This document shows, one piece after another, positions 1 to 5,817 of a stretch of 7,957 bases of DNA. Every line of letters starts with the position of its first letter. Positions within the stretch are counted from its first letter, which is position 1. Origin of the DNA: an uncultured Eubacteriales bacterium. Its GTDB lineage: Bacteria > Bacillota > Clostridia > Peptostreptococcales > Anaerovoracaceae. Location: NCBI GenBank assembly GCA_910583765.1, contig CAJTYS010000082.1:1-7957 (forward strand), read 5' to 3'. The notes under the pieces were generated by a model, which was not told the DNA's origin, searched no databases, and worked only from the letters and a program-made list of their open reading frames with translations. A program made the translations under genes and the position numbers.

Positions 1-50
1 ACACGTTTCATGACGCATTGGTGCCTTTCGCAGAAAGGCGGATAATAAAA

Positions 51-287
51 ATGAAGAAAAAAGTAATTGGAGTCTTGATCATAGTTTTAGTCATGATAGT
101 ATCTGCGGGATGTGGTGAAAAAACATATGAAGAGCTTGTACAAGAAGCGACCTATGGTGGAACAGGTGAAATGAAAAAATCAGAGCCGGTGCCAGCATAT
201 GAACCTCCATCTCAAGGCCATTTAGAAACATCGGAGCAAGAGAGTGAAATTTTAGAAATGACTAGAGATGACCTGGAACAGTACTAG
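51..287 (+). CDS. Small predicted lipoprotein, function unknown (78 aa)
   Basis: The N-terminus is a typical lipoprotein signal: MKKK, then an uninterrupted hydrophobic stretch (residues 5-17), then S-A-G-C with the candidate lipidated cysteine at C21. The -3 residue is Ser rather than the usual Leu/Val, so the lipobox is slightly atypical. The mature part would be about 58 residues, acidic and Pro/Glu/Ser-rich with no predicted fold that I recognise, and would sit on the outer face of the cytoplasmic membrane. I chose the ATG at 51 because AAAGGCGG lies 9 nt upstream; a TTG start at 18 would put 11 polar residues before the signal peptide. It is followed by about 160 bp without a gene and a strong terminator. 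In mobile elements small lipoproteins can act in surface or entry exclusion, but nothing in this sequence shows that role. Confidence 0.75.
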   Translation: MKKKVIGVLIIVLVMIVSAGCGEKTYEELVQEATYGGTGEMKKSEPVPAYEPPSQGHLETSEQESEILEMTRDDLEQY

Positions 288-375
288 ATTTTGGCATAGA
301 ATCGGATGAGAATATATGAATACGAATTGATTGAACTGCAGTAGAGTAAAATCATCACAATTGAATCATTTCATC

Positions 376-422
376 AAAAAACAGGAGCAAGGTAGAACGA
401 ACTACTTTAGCTCCTGTTTTTT
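376..422. terminator. Rho-independent terminator in the leader of the 450-1614 cluster
   Basis: CAGGAGC (382-388) pairs with GCTCCTG (410-416). An inner helix AAGGTAG / CTACTTT (one G-U pair) extends the stem, and the structure is flanked by six A and six T, so it can terminate on both strands. It lies about 90 bp after the lipoprotein stop. It ends only about 12 nt before the ribosome binding site of the next ORF (GAGGAGG at 435-441), leaving no room for a promoter between them. Transcripts of the downstream genes must therefore start upstream of it and read through. A weak promoter-like pair (GAATTG at 324-329, TAAAAT at 347-352, 17-bp spacer) sits just before it, at low confidence. Confidence 0.85.
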
Positions 423-449
423 CATATAAAAAAAGAGGAGGATCGCATA

Positions 450-542
450 ATGAAAACAAAAACAGAACAACCAGATGGGAGGCGTTCGGTCTGGAGCAAA
501 GGACTGTATGCCATTGACATGGATAGGAGGTGTCGAACATGA
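450..542 (+). CDS. 30-residue ORF, possible leader peptide
   Basis: An ATG follows a strong ribosome binding site (GAGGAGG, 435-441, 8-nt spacing). The reading frame ends in TGA that overlaps the ATG of the next gene by the ATGA arrangement (ATG 539-541, TGA 540-542), which usually means translational coupling. The predicted peptide is hydrophilic and basic, has one Trp and one Cys, and has no signal sequence or recognisable motif. Its position, between a terminator and a repeat-protein gene, fits a translated leader peptide that controls the next gene. It may equally be a minor real protein or a fortuitous ORF. The good ribosome binding site and exact coupling are the only support. Confidence 0.5.
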   Translation: MKTKTEQPDGRRSVWSKGLYAIDMDRRCRT

Positions 543-1312
543 AGGCAGAAAAACTTGGGCTTTGCGCAAGGTGGTTTGAAACGGCTTGTGAATACGGGGC
601 GTCAGAAGAATTCCTAAGAGCGTTTCCAGAGCGTGTCGATTGGAGAGAACTTTCTTATGTCCAATCCATACCGGAAGACCTGATACGAGAGCACGCAGAC
701 GAAGTGGACTGGTCCCATGTCGGCGTGAGGCAAAATTTATCAGAGAAATTCATTCGGGATTTCAAGGACAAAATCAATTTCACCGTTCTCTGCGCTTATC
801 AGCCTTTATCCGAAGCGTTCATGGCGGAATTCAGCGACTTTTTGAACTGGGCAGAAATTTCCCTTCATCAGCGTCTTGGCTTTCGATTCATCAGAGATCA
901 TGAAGACAGGTTGGATTGGGACAGGCTTTTCTTGAACGAAGAACTTCACGGCTATTTGTCCGAGGATTTCCTGGAACTGTTCGCCCATCGTATTGGTTCT
1001 GACGGTTGGAGAGAAATTTGCGCCCATCAAATGTTGTCCGAAGATTTCATCCGCAGACACCAGAACGAGGTGGATTGGAGGACGGTTTGCGAGCGGCAGC
1101 GGCTAAGCGAAAGCTTTTTGGAAGAAATGGAAAGATTCATCTTCTGGGAGGAAGTCGGACGATATCAGTGGCTAAGCGAGAATTTCATATTGAAACATTT
1201 GGACAAGCTAAAGCCGGAATGGATTTTGTCCCACCGGTCACTGTCGGTGGATTTTTACAGGAAGTTATCGGAACGGGAGAAGAAAGGAGGAAAGCCATCA
1301 TGTTCGAATTGA
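539..1312 (+). CDS. Repeat protein with ten ~23-residue LSExFI..W..Q repeats (257 aa)
   Basis: After about 20 N-terminal residues the whole protein is a tandem of ten units, mostly exactly 23 residues, starting at residues 21, 44, 67, 90, 113, 140, 166, 189, 212 and 235. The consensus is LSEdFIR-h-d-vdW--v---Q, with the aromatic W/F at unit position 15 and Q at position 22. Units 5 and 6 carry small insertions (27 and 26 residues) and the last unit is degenerate. There is no signal peptide or membrane segment, so it is probably cytoplasmic. Similar short repeats of the 'LSE-FIR...DW' kind occur in some giant-virus and bacterial proteins, with no established function known to me; an alpha-solenoid scaffold for protein binding is an inference. 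The start at 539 is supported by AGGAGGTG (525-532). It overlaps the DUF960 gene by 13 bp. Confidence 0.85.
   Translation: MKAEKLGLCARWFETACEYGASEEFLRAFPERVDWRELSYVQSIPEDLIREHADEVDWSHVGVRQNLSEKFIRDFKDKINFTVLCAYQPLSEAFMAEFSDFLNWAEISLHQRLGFRFIRDHEDRLDWDRLFLNEELHGYLSEDFLELFAHRIGSDGWREICAHQMLSEDFIRRHQNEVDWRTVCERQRLSESFLEEMERFIFWEEVGRYQWLSENFILKHLDKLKPEWILSHRSLSVDFYRKLSEREKKGGKPSCSN
599..1309 (+). repeat. Protein-level tandem repeat, ten units of about 69 bp
   Basis: This stretch encodes ten units of mostly 23 residues. The periodicity is clear in the protein but poorly conserved in the DNA, so the units are old and diverged rather than recently amplified. The best preserved are units 3 and 7 (LSEKFIRDFKDK, LSEDFIRRHQNEVDW). 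Units 5 and 6 are longer by four and three residues. Confidence 0.8.
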
Positions 1313-1614
1313 CGAAAGACCGCTATCTCACGAGAGGGATAGTGAGGGAAGTGCCAACGGAATTGCAGTTGTTTTTATGGGTGGTCTTGGAACGGGAAAA
1401 ATCACGCCATGAAATGGACTACCTGCAGGTCTTCAAACTACGAGTGGACGAAGAAAAAACGCTTCATATTGATCATTGCCAAGAACAACCGAAGCATGAG
1501 AGAACTTACAGCCTGGCCATGGTGGGATCGGACATGCCGGAGGTAAACGGAAAGAAGATTTACGTCATTGATGACGGAACGTATGTCACCATGTTGCTGG
1601 CCGAAGAGTATTAG
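1300..1614 (+). CDS. DUF960 family protein (104 aa)
   Basis: The sequence matches the pattern I know for DUF960, a small Bacillota family of unknown function: RYLTRGI at residues 8-14, the PTELQLFLW stretch, DYLQVF at 40-45, an HxQExP motif near 59-64, and the C-terminal KIYVIDDG...TMLLAEEY. The length is typical for the family, so the gene looks intact. The start at 1300 has AAAGGAGG (1283-1290) 9 nt upstream; longer in-frame versions run through the repeat-protein gene in another frame and are not credible. The 13-bp overlap with the preceding gene indicates one transcription unit and possibly linked function. Its molecular role is not established; the family occurs both on chromosomes and on mobile elements. 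Confidence 0.8.
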   Translation: MFELTKDRYLTRGIVREVPTELQLFLWVVLEREKSRHEMDYLQVFKLRVDEEKTLHIDHCQEQPKHERTYSLAMVGSDMPEVNGKKIYVIDDGTYVTMLLAEEY

Positions 1615-1621
1615 CAATAGA

Positions 1622-1650
1622 AGGAGCATCCGCCACGTGCGAATGCTCCT
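1622..1650. terminator. Hairpin between convergent DUF960 and integrase genes
   Basis: AGGAGCAT (1622-1629) pairs with ATGCTCCT (1643-1650). A single C-A mismatch and an inner CGC/GCG helix follow, around a CACGT loop. It lies 7 nt after the DUF960 stop and about 32 nt beyond the integrase stop on the other strand. There is no T tract directly after it on either strand (a run of eight T occurs only about 20 nt later, 1672-1679), so termination may be partial. Confidence 0.55.
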
Positions 1651-1681
1651 AAAATTCAACAAAGTTTGTGATTTTTTTTGT

Positions 1682-2887
1682 TTACACAGCCCGAATGCCA
1701 CCGAACAGTTGTTCACTTAAAATCTGGTTCGCTGATTGGTCTTTTTTATTAGTGTGGCTGTATACATCCATAGTCACGGACAAATTGCTGTGTCCCGCAC
1801 GGTACTGAACCTCTAAAGGATTCACCCCCATAGCCATGAGAAGAGAAATTCCGGTGTGTCGAAGCGCATGCATTTTCAGCCTTTTGAAATCGTGCTTGAT
1901 CAGAAACCGCCTGTATTTGTTGTAGAAGGTGCTGGGCGGGTAGCTAAAGCCGTAGTTCCTCGTATGCTGAAAGAAAACGAAACCACCGTCATAAAATCCT
2001 GAATGTTCCAGTTTCAGCTCGTTATAATGGACACGTTGCTTTCGTAGAGCGGTTAGCGTTTCCGGCATCACTTTGATTTCACGTTCAGAAGCGTCCGTTT
2101 TGCAATTTTTGAATATGGATTCATCTTTGACTCCTTCCACAATGGAATGACGCACATGGACGATGCCCTCCTCAAAATCAATATCCTGCCAGCGCAAGGC
2201 GCAAAACTCACCACGCCGGAGCAGGCAGTCCCAAGCCAATAAGAACATGAGGTGCATTTCCGTGTCATGTTTGGAAAGCCGCAGCAGTTCCTTGCATTCT
2301 TCGAGCGTGAAGATTTCCATCTCTTTTTTTGGCGTCTTGGGGAGCTTGATGTGTTTCATGGGGTTTTCTGGGATCAATTTAAAGATGACGGCTTGATTCA
2401 GGGCGGCGTTCAGCAACCGCTTCACGTGCTTCACTGTGTTGACGCTAAGCGGTTTTCCTGTGGCAGGGCTGCTGGAAACCATTTTGTTGATTTCCAGTTG
2501 TAGCCTTCCGGCATCCAACTTGTCTAAAGGAATGTTCCCTAAAGTTGGAAACACATACCGGTTCATGGTTTGGCGGTAATCCCGCAATGTGGCGTCACTC
2601 AGTCCCATGTCAGAGCTGTAATGAGTGAACCAGTATTCCAGGTATTCCCGTAAAGGCCGCTTGGATGGAGCGATCACCTTGTTTTGGCTAGCGGCAACTT
2701 TAGCTTCGGCTATTTTTAAATCCGCGTCTTGTTTCGTATCGCAGTGGATACAACGGGTACGCAGCTGGCCAGCTAGAGTGTCCTTGAAGACCAGGACAGC
2801 GTCATAATATTTAGGGCTCTCTTTATTTGGACGAGGCCGAATGTAAGTTTGATATAGGATGTTTTCTTGAAAAGTGAAGTTGTTCAT
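1682..2887 (-). CDS. int: Tyrosine site-specific recombinase (integrase), 401 aa
   Basis: This enzyme would integrate and excise the element at att sites by forming a 3'-phosphotyrosine intermediate. The domains are: an N-terminal arm-binding-like region (about 1-65), a SAM-like core-binding domain (about 75-180, containing the LRDYRQTMNRYVFPTLGNIPL-type sequence) and a catalytic domain (about 190-390). Expected catalytic residues are all present: R224 in LLRRGE, K263 in the beta-hairpin, H340 and R343 in HALRH, H366 in GHSN and nucleophile Y376 in DVYSH. The length is normal, so it looks active. The N-terminal region has a CIHC pair (46-49), unusual but not enough for a zinc site alone. The start at 2887 has AAAGGAAC just upstream; an in-frame extension to 3169 runs through the antisense-frame region of the upstream gene and is rejected. 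It is transcribed with the genes upstream and lies at the end of their row. Confidence 0.95.
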   Translation of the reverse strand: MNNFTFQENILYQTYIRPRPNKESPKYYDAVLVFKDTLAGQLRTRCIHCDTKQDADLKIAEAKVAASQNKVIAPSKRPLREYLEYWFTHYSSDMGLSDATLRDYRQTMNRYVFPTLGNIPLDKLDAGRLQLEINKMVSSSPATGKPLSVNTVKHVKRLLNAALNQAVIFKLIPENPMKHIKLPKTPKKEMEIFTLEECKELLRLSKHDTEMHLMFLLAWDCLLRRGEFCALRWQDIDFEEGIVHVRHSIVEGVKDESIFKNCKTDASEREIKVMPETLTALRKQRVHYNELKLEHSGFYDGGFVFFQHTRNYGFSYPPSTFYNKYRRFLIKHDFKRLKMHALRHTGISLLMAMGVNPLEVQYRAGHSNLSVTMDVYSHTNKKDQSANQILSEQLFGGIRAV

Positions 2888-2935
2888 TTTTGTGTTCCTT
2901 TCTGTTTGAAAATTTGGTTGTCGTGTTTGTAAGAC

Positions 2936-2958
2936 TGGGGCAGGTTGTGGCTGCCCCA
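2936..2958 (-). other. Hairpin between the 92-residue gene and int
   Basis: TGGGGCAG (2936-2943) and CTGCCCCA (2951-2958) form a perfect 8-bp GC-rich stem with a 7-nt loop. No T tract follows on the - strand, so it is not a standard terminator. It could slow transcription into int, or protect an mRNA end after processing. Read as part of an 88-bp spacer between the two genes. Confidence 0.5.
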
Positions 2959-2975
2959 ACATAACGAGCACATGC

Positions 2976-3254
2976 TTATTGTGTTTCCACTCCATAGAAA
3001 AGCTGGATGCTTGTGCCGCTTTTAGATTTGTATGTCCTGGAATGCTTTCCCAATCCGCTTTTTGCGATATGCCTGCCTGCGTTGCGGAGTTGGGCGTTTG
3101 TGAAGTCGCCATCAATGATATAGTGGTCTGAGAAAACTTCCACTTTGACAGCAGGGCAGTAGAGCGCATAGGCTTCCTTAATGATGGATTCGTAATCTCG
3201 CAAGCCCACAGAGTCGAGCATATCTTTATTTCTTGGCTTATACATTTTTTTCAT
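2976..3254 (-). CDS. Small basic protein of unknown function (92 aa)
   Basis: A 92-residue protein encoded 14 bp after the DUF927 gene, with AAAGGAG (3263-3269) overlapping the previous stop codon and 8 nt before the ATG, so the two are almost certainly co-transcribed. The N-terminal half is mixed; the C-terminal half (about 53-87) is rich in Lys, Arg, Ser and Gly, with NAQLRNAGRHIAKSGLGKH followed by an aromatic end, which would suit nucleic-acid binding. I do not recognise the family. Because it lies directly upstream of int it could be a recombination directionality factor, but it lacks an obvious helix-turn-helix, so that is only a positional guess. A second ATG at 3245 is an alternative start. 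Confidence 0.75.
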   Translation of the reverse strand: MKKMYKPRNKDMLDSVGLRDYESIIKEAYALYCPAVKVEVFSDHYIIDGDFTNAQLRNAGRHIAKSGLGKHSRTYKSKSGTSIQLFYGVETQ

Positions 3255-3268
3255 ATTACAGGCTCCTT

Positions 3269-5053
3269 TCAGTTTTCATCGAATTCGATGAAGTCTTCTT
3301 TAGAATCGGCGATGATTTCTGACAATTTCGTTGAGTGGATAGCTGTCGTAGCCGGTATGGGCTTTTTAGGGATCTCTGACTTTATGTAAATCCGGTAAGC
3401 CTTTACTTTGACATGGTTGACTTCGACATCAGAGATATAACGGTCTTTCTCAGAGTGAAGAAGCCCATGAGCTTTCAAGTCTTGTAGCACGATCTGCGGT
3501 TCCAAGAATCCGCCGTTTCTAAGAAGCAGAATGAATTTTTCCTTGGTGATCAGGAACTCCTTTCTGATTTCCGTGCTGTCGGACAGTAAAATTTTGTCTC
3601 TAAGGTTTCGGGTTTCTCCCCATTTTTCTGCTTCTAGAGCCACGGCAGACATGACGTGGTCGTACGCCCGAAGTCCTAAAGAAATTTCATCCATGTCAGT
3701 TATCATGACCTGAGATTCCAAAAAGGCCTGCGCTTTTTCCAGATGAAAAGCGATCCCCAAAGCTGCGGTTGCGACTTTGCCAGCTAGAACGATAGTGGCG
3801 ATTTTTTTGGACAGCCTATTGGTGAATGAATTCATGCTGTGCTGTGCTTCGGCTTTTTTTATGATCGATCTATCGATGTTTTCAAACTCAGCAATCAGAT
3901 TCATGTCCTCTGTTTTTTCATTGTCCAGCAGCCAGGCGGCAATCTTCGGAATGGCCCAGCCATAGTTCCGCCGAACGGTGGCTTTGATTCTGTCAGCGGA
4001 TTCAGCGGAACTTGTGAACTTCATGCCCATCAGCTCCAGATTACGAACTAATAGGCCAGAGTTGCTGTCAGACATGTTGAGCAAGCTTTTTTCCGAGGTA
4101 ATGAAAATGCTGGTCTTGAAATGAATGGACTCTTGTGCTTCCAGAGAACCGTTAAGCCGCCCTTTTTCTTTTCCAGTGGCCAAGCTGTATAAAAGAGAGG
4201 TTGGATTGAAACGAACAAGACTCCCTTCGTCAATCAGCACTGGATAAGAGCTTTGAATGCTGTGCATTAAACTGTTGCTCGTGTCAGCGAAGGTCAGTGT
4301 GAAACCAGGTTTATCAAAGTCAGGATAGCTGCCGCAGCTGACCGCCAGTTGCCCAGCGGTCGTTTTACCACAGGAGGATTCTCCAACCAAGTGCATGACT
4401 AAATTTTCCAGAGATAGACTTTGAGCAAGGTAGTCCACGAGTGGAGCCGCCAGAGCGGTGAGCAAGACCGCCTCTAAGACGGTGTTGCCTAATACTTCCT
4501 CATCAATGAGCCGCTTCCATTCATCAAAGCTTCCGACAGGGTGGATTTCTCGGGTTCCCTGATAGTGGCTATGAATTCCTTGGGCTTTAGAGCCTTTGAA
4601 GATCGTGGAATTCATGAACCGCCCGAATCCCAGTTGCGTGTGCTGATAAAACAGCTTCGTGTCAGGCTCCTGGTTTTCGAGAACCTTGATCAGCACGTTT
4701 GCCGTTTGCTTTCTGACTTGCACTCCATAGGCCAGCAATTCCAGTATGCCGGATTCTGTGAGCTTTTCCCGCTCAAAAGGGATGCGGTATTTTTGACCGT
4801 GCACATCCGTGAAGTTCAATATTAAGGCCTGTTTCATGTCGTCAATGTCCATGACGATGGATTCGACCGTCACGGCGGCCCCCAATGGATGGAATTGATA
4901 GTCGCCGAACTCTTCATTGTAAACATGGCGGCCAAAGTAACCATCCTTGATTCCCACCTCTGGATGCTGCACAAAACATGGTTTGGATTTTGTCACGTCT
5001 GTGAGTGATGTTTTAGAGAGGCTAGTGCCTGTGTATTCTTTCTGATAGGACAT
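3269..5053 (-). CDS. DUF927-type P-loop ATPase, putative replication helicase-like protein (594 aa)
   Basis: The central part is a P-loop NTPase: Walker A at 224-232 (GESSCGKTT), then TFADTSNSL, Walker B at 271-276 (PVLIDE), the conserved stretch LLYSLATGKEKGRLN (about 287-301) and a polar strand FKTSIFITSE (312-321) resembling sensor 1. This order and spacing match DUF927, a family found in phages, plasmids and integrated elements and considered helicase-like. About 220 residues precede the core, and the C-terminus (about 495-560) looks like a winged helix. DNA unwinding or loading at the element's origin is inferred. The start was set to the second ATG, 5053: GAAGGGAGG (5062-5070) is 8 nt from it but only 2 nt from the ATG at 5059. 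It heads a transcription unit with the 92-residue gene and probably int. Confidence 0.85.
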   Translation of the reverse strand: MSYQKEYTGTSLSKTSLTDVTKSKPCFVQHPEVGIKDGYFGRHVYNEEFGDYQFHPLGAAVTVESIVMDIDDMKQALILNFTDVHGQKYRIPFEREKLTESGILELLAYGVQVRKQTANVLIKVLENQEPDTKLFYQHTQLGFGRFMNSTIFKGSKAQGIHSHYQGTREIHPVGSFDEWKRLIDEEVLGNTVLEAVLLTALAAPLVDYLAQSLSLENLVMHLVGESSCGKTTAGQLAVSCGSYPDFDKPGFTLTFADTSNSLMHSIQSSYPVLIDEGSLVRFNPTSLLYSLATGKEKGRLNGSLEAQESIHFKTSIFITSEKSLLNMSDSNSGLLVRNLELMGMKFTSSAESADRIKATVRRNYGWAIPKIAAWLLDNEKTEDMNLIAEFENIDRSIIKKAEAQHSMNSFTNRLSKKIATIVLAGKVATAALGIAFHLEKAQAFLESQVMITDMDEISLGLRAYDHVMSAVALEAEKWGETRNLRDKILLSDSTEIRKEFLITKEKFILLLRNGGFLEPQIVLQDLKAHGLLHSEKDRYISDVEVNHVKVKAYRIYIKSEIPKKPIPATTAIHSTKLSEIIADSKEDFIEFDEN

Positions 5054-5059
5054 GTTCAT

Positions 5060-5307
5060 GCCCTCCCTTCAATAAATTTTATGCCTAAGGTTTTGTACAA
5101 AACAGAATACTTTGCTTAAGCGTTGACATTTTACCATAATGTAAACCCTTAATGTCTGAATGGTGAAGTTGGGTGGGGTGAGTCAGTTTTGGCATCTCAT
5201 TAAAAAATATTAGTAAAAATCAAGTAAAATGTTGAAAAATAAAGAATAAGCAATAGGCGAAAATTTCATAAATTAATGTAGAAATAAAAAATGATTGGTA
5301 GAAATTT
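5060..5307. promoter_or_regulatory. AT-rich control region upstream of the DUF927 gene
   Basis: About 250 bp with no credible gene. It holds a perfect 14-bp palindrome GTTTTGTACAAAAC (5090-5103), about 37 bp upstream of the DUF927 start codon, and an imperfect dyad (TTGACATT at 5123-5130, AATGTAAA at 5138-5145, one mismatch, 7-bp spacer). The rest is very A/T-rich. A 12-bp palindrome TAGAAATTTCTA (5299-5310) overlaps the stop codon of the upstream gene and is followed on the - strand, after CCAATCA, by six T, so it may be a weak terminator. The promoter for the DUF927 gene must lie here, but several AT-rich -10-like elements compete and I cannot choose. Operator sites are the simplest reading; an origin is also possible. 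Confidence 0.5.
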
Positions 5308-5817
5308 CTATTTTATAAATATGTCAAAGTCATTGAACACAGGAACTGGTTTCTTGGTTATCATGAAACGCTTCTCCGCAAATTGAAAGCTCGTATCGTC
5401 TAGTTTCGATACGAGGGAAAAGTAGAAACGTGCTTTATAAGTCATCTGATCTTTACCTTTGCCGATGGCAATGTCATGATTACAGGTATTAAAATGGGTG
5501 CGCAGGTGATCAATCAAGAGCACGGAAAAAGGAGATGGGTAAAATAGAATTAAAATATCAAGGGGCATGCTTTCATAGTCATTTTCTAGGACTGCGTCTA
5601 ATCCTGGAGCCTGCTTTTGAATCGCGGTGTTGATTTCATTTGGCAATCGTTCCATAAGAGCACGAGTTAAAGAACGATATGCGGATGCGATGCTGAAACC
5701 TTTCCGATAAATCTGTTTATTGCTTTCCAAATGCGCTGAAACCTGAGCAAAAAAGGCGTGACGTATGGTTTCGGTTTTGCGTATAGAAGTGTCTTGACCC
5801 GCATCAAAGAATTTCAC
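5308..5817 (-). CDS. Unknown protein, likely C-terminal part of a frameshifted gene (169 aa as an independent ORF)
   Basis: As a separate gene it would start at a GTG (5815-5817) that overlaps the upstream TGA as GTGA. No ribosome binding site precedes it, and the next Met in frame is residue 55, so an independent start depends wholly on translational coupling. The frame is, however, open upstream for 35 more codons to 5922, into A-rich slippery sequence in the preceding ORF. Read through, it yields a natural-looking join (EKKASEFSPWHRAS...PSISFPADAHYTRAL...). I therefore think it is probably the second half of one protein of about 364 residues. No known domain is recognised; the sequence is mixed alpha/beta-like with no membrane segment. 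It ends just before the control region of the DUF927 gene. Confidence 0.7.
   Translation of the reverse strand: MKFFDAGQDTSIRKTETIRHAFFAQVSAHLESNKQIYRKGFSIASAYRSLTRALMERLPNEINTAIQKQAPGLDAVLENDYESMPLDILILFYPSPFSVLLIDHLRTHFNTCNHDIAIGKGKDQMTYKARFYFSLVSKLDDTSFQFAEKRFMITKKPVPVFNDFDIFIK

Noticed and set aside
18..50. TTG start at 18 for the lipoprotein
   Set aside because: It would place charged residues ahead of the signal peptide; the ATG at 51 has a good ribosome binding site.
376..422. CRISPR or repeat array based on the similar GGAGC stems at 376-422 and 1622-1650
   Set aside because: Only two short stems with different loops and no spacer regularity; these are ordinary terminator-like hairpins.
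530..541. GTG start at 530 for the repeat protein
   Set aside because: It overlaps the ribosome binding site AGGAGGTG itself; the ATG at 539 has correct spacing.
1006..1614. DUF960 ORF extended upstream to 1006
   Set aside because: The extension lies within the repeat-protein gene in a different frame. The start at 1300 has a strong ribosome binding site and gives the family's usual length.
1682..3169. Integrase extended to a 495-residue protein starting at 3169
   Set aside because: The extra 94 residues overlap the well-supported 92-residue gene in another frame and its hairpin-containing spacer. The ATG at 2887 has a ribosome binding site and gives a normal-length integrase.
4541..4825. 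Plus-strand ORF of 94 codons opposite the DUF927 gene, and similar antisense ORFs
   Set aside because: No ribosome binding site or recognisable domain; they mirror the codon pattern of the clearly coding opposite strand.
5054..5059. ATG at 5059 as start of the DUF927 gene
   Set aside because: Only 2 nt from GGAGG; the ATG at 5053 has 8-nt spacing.
5081..5119. 12-codon plus-strand ORF in the 5060-5307 gap
   Set aside because: No ribosome binding site and very short; the palindrome inside it explains the sequence better.
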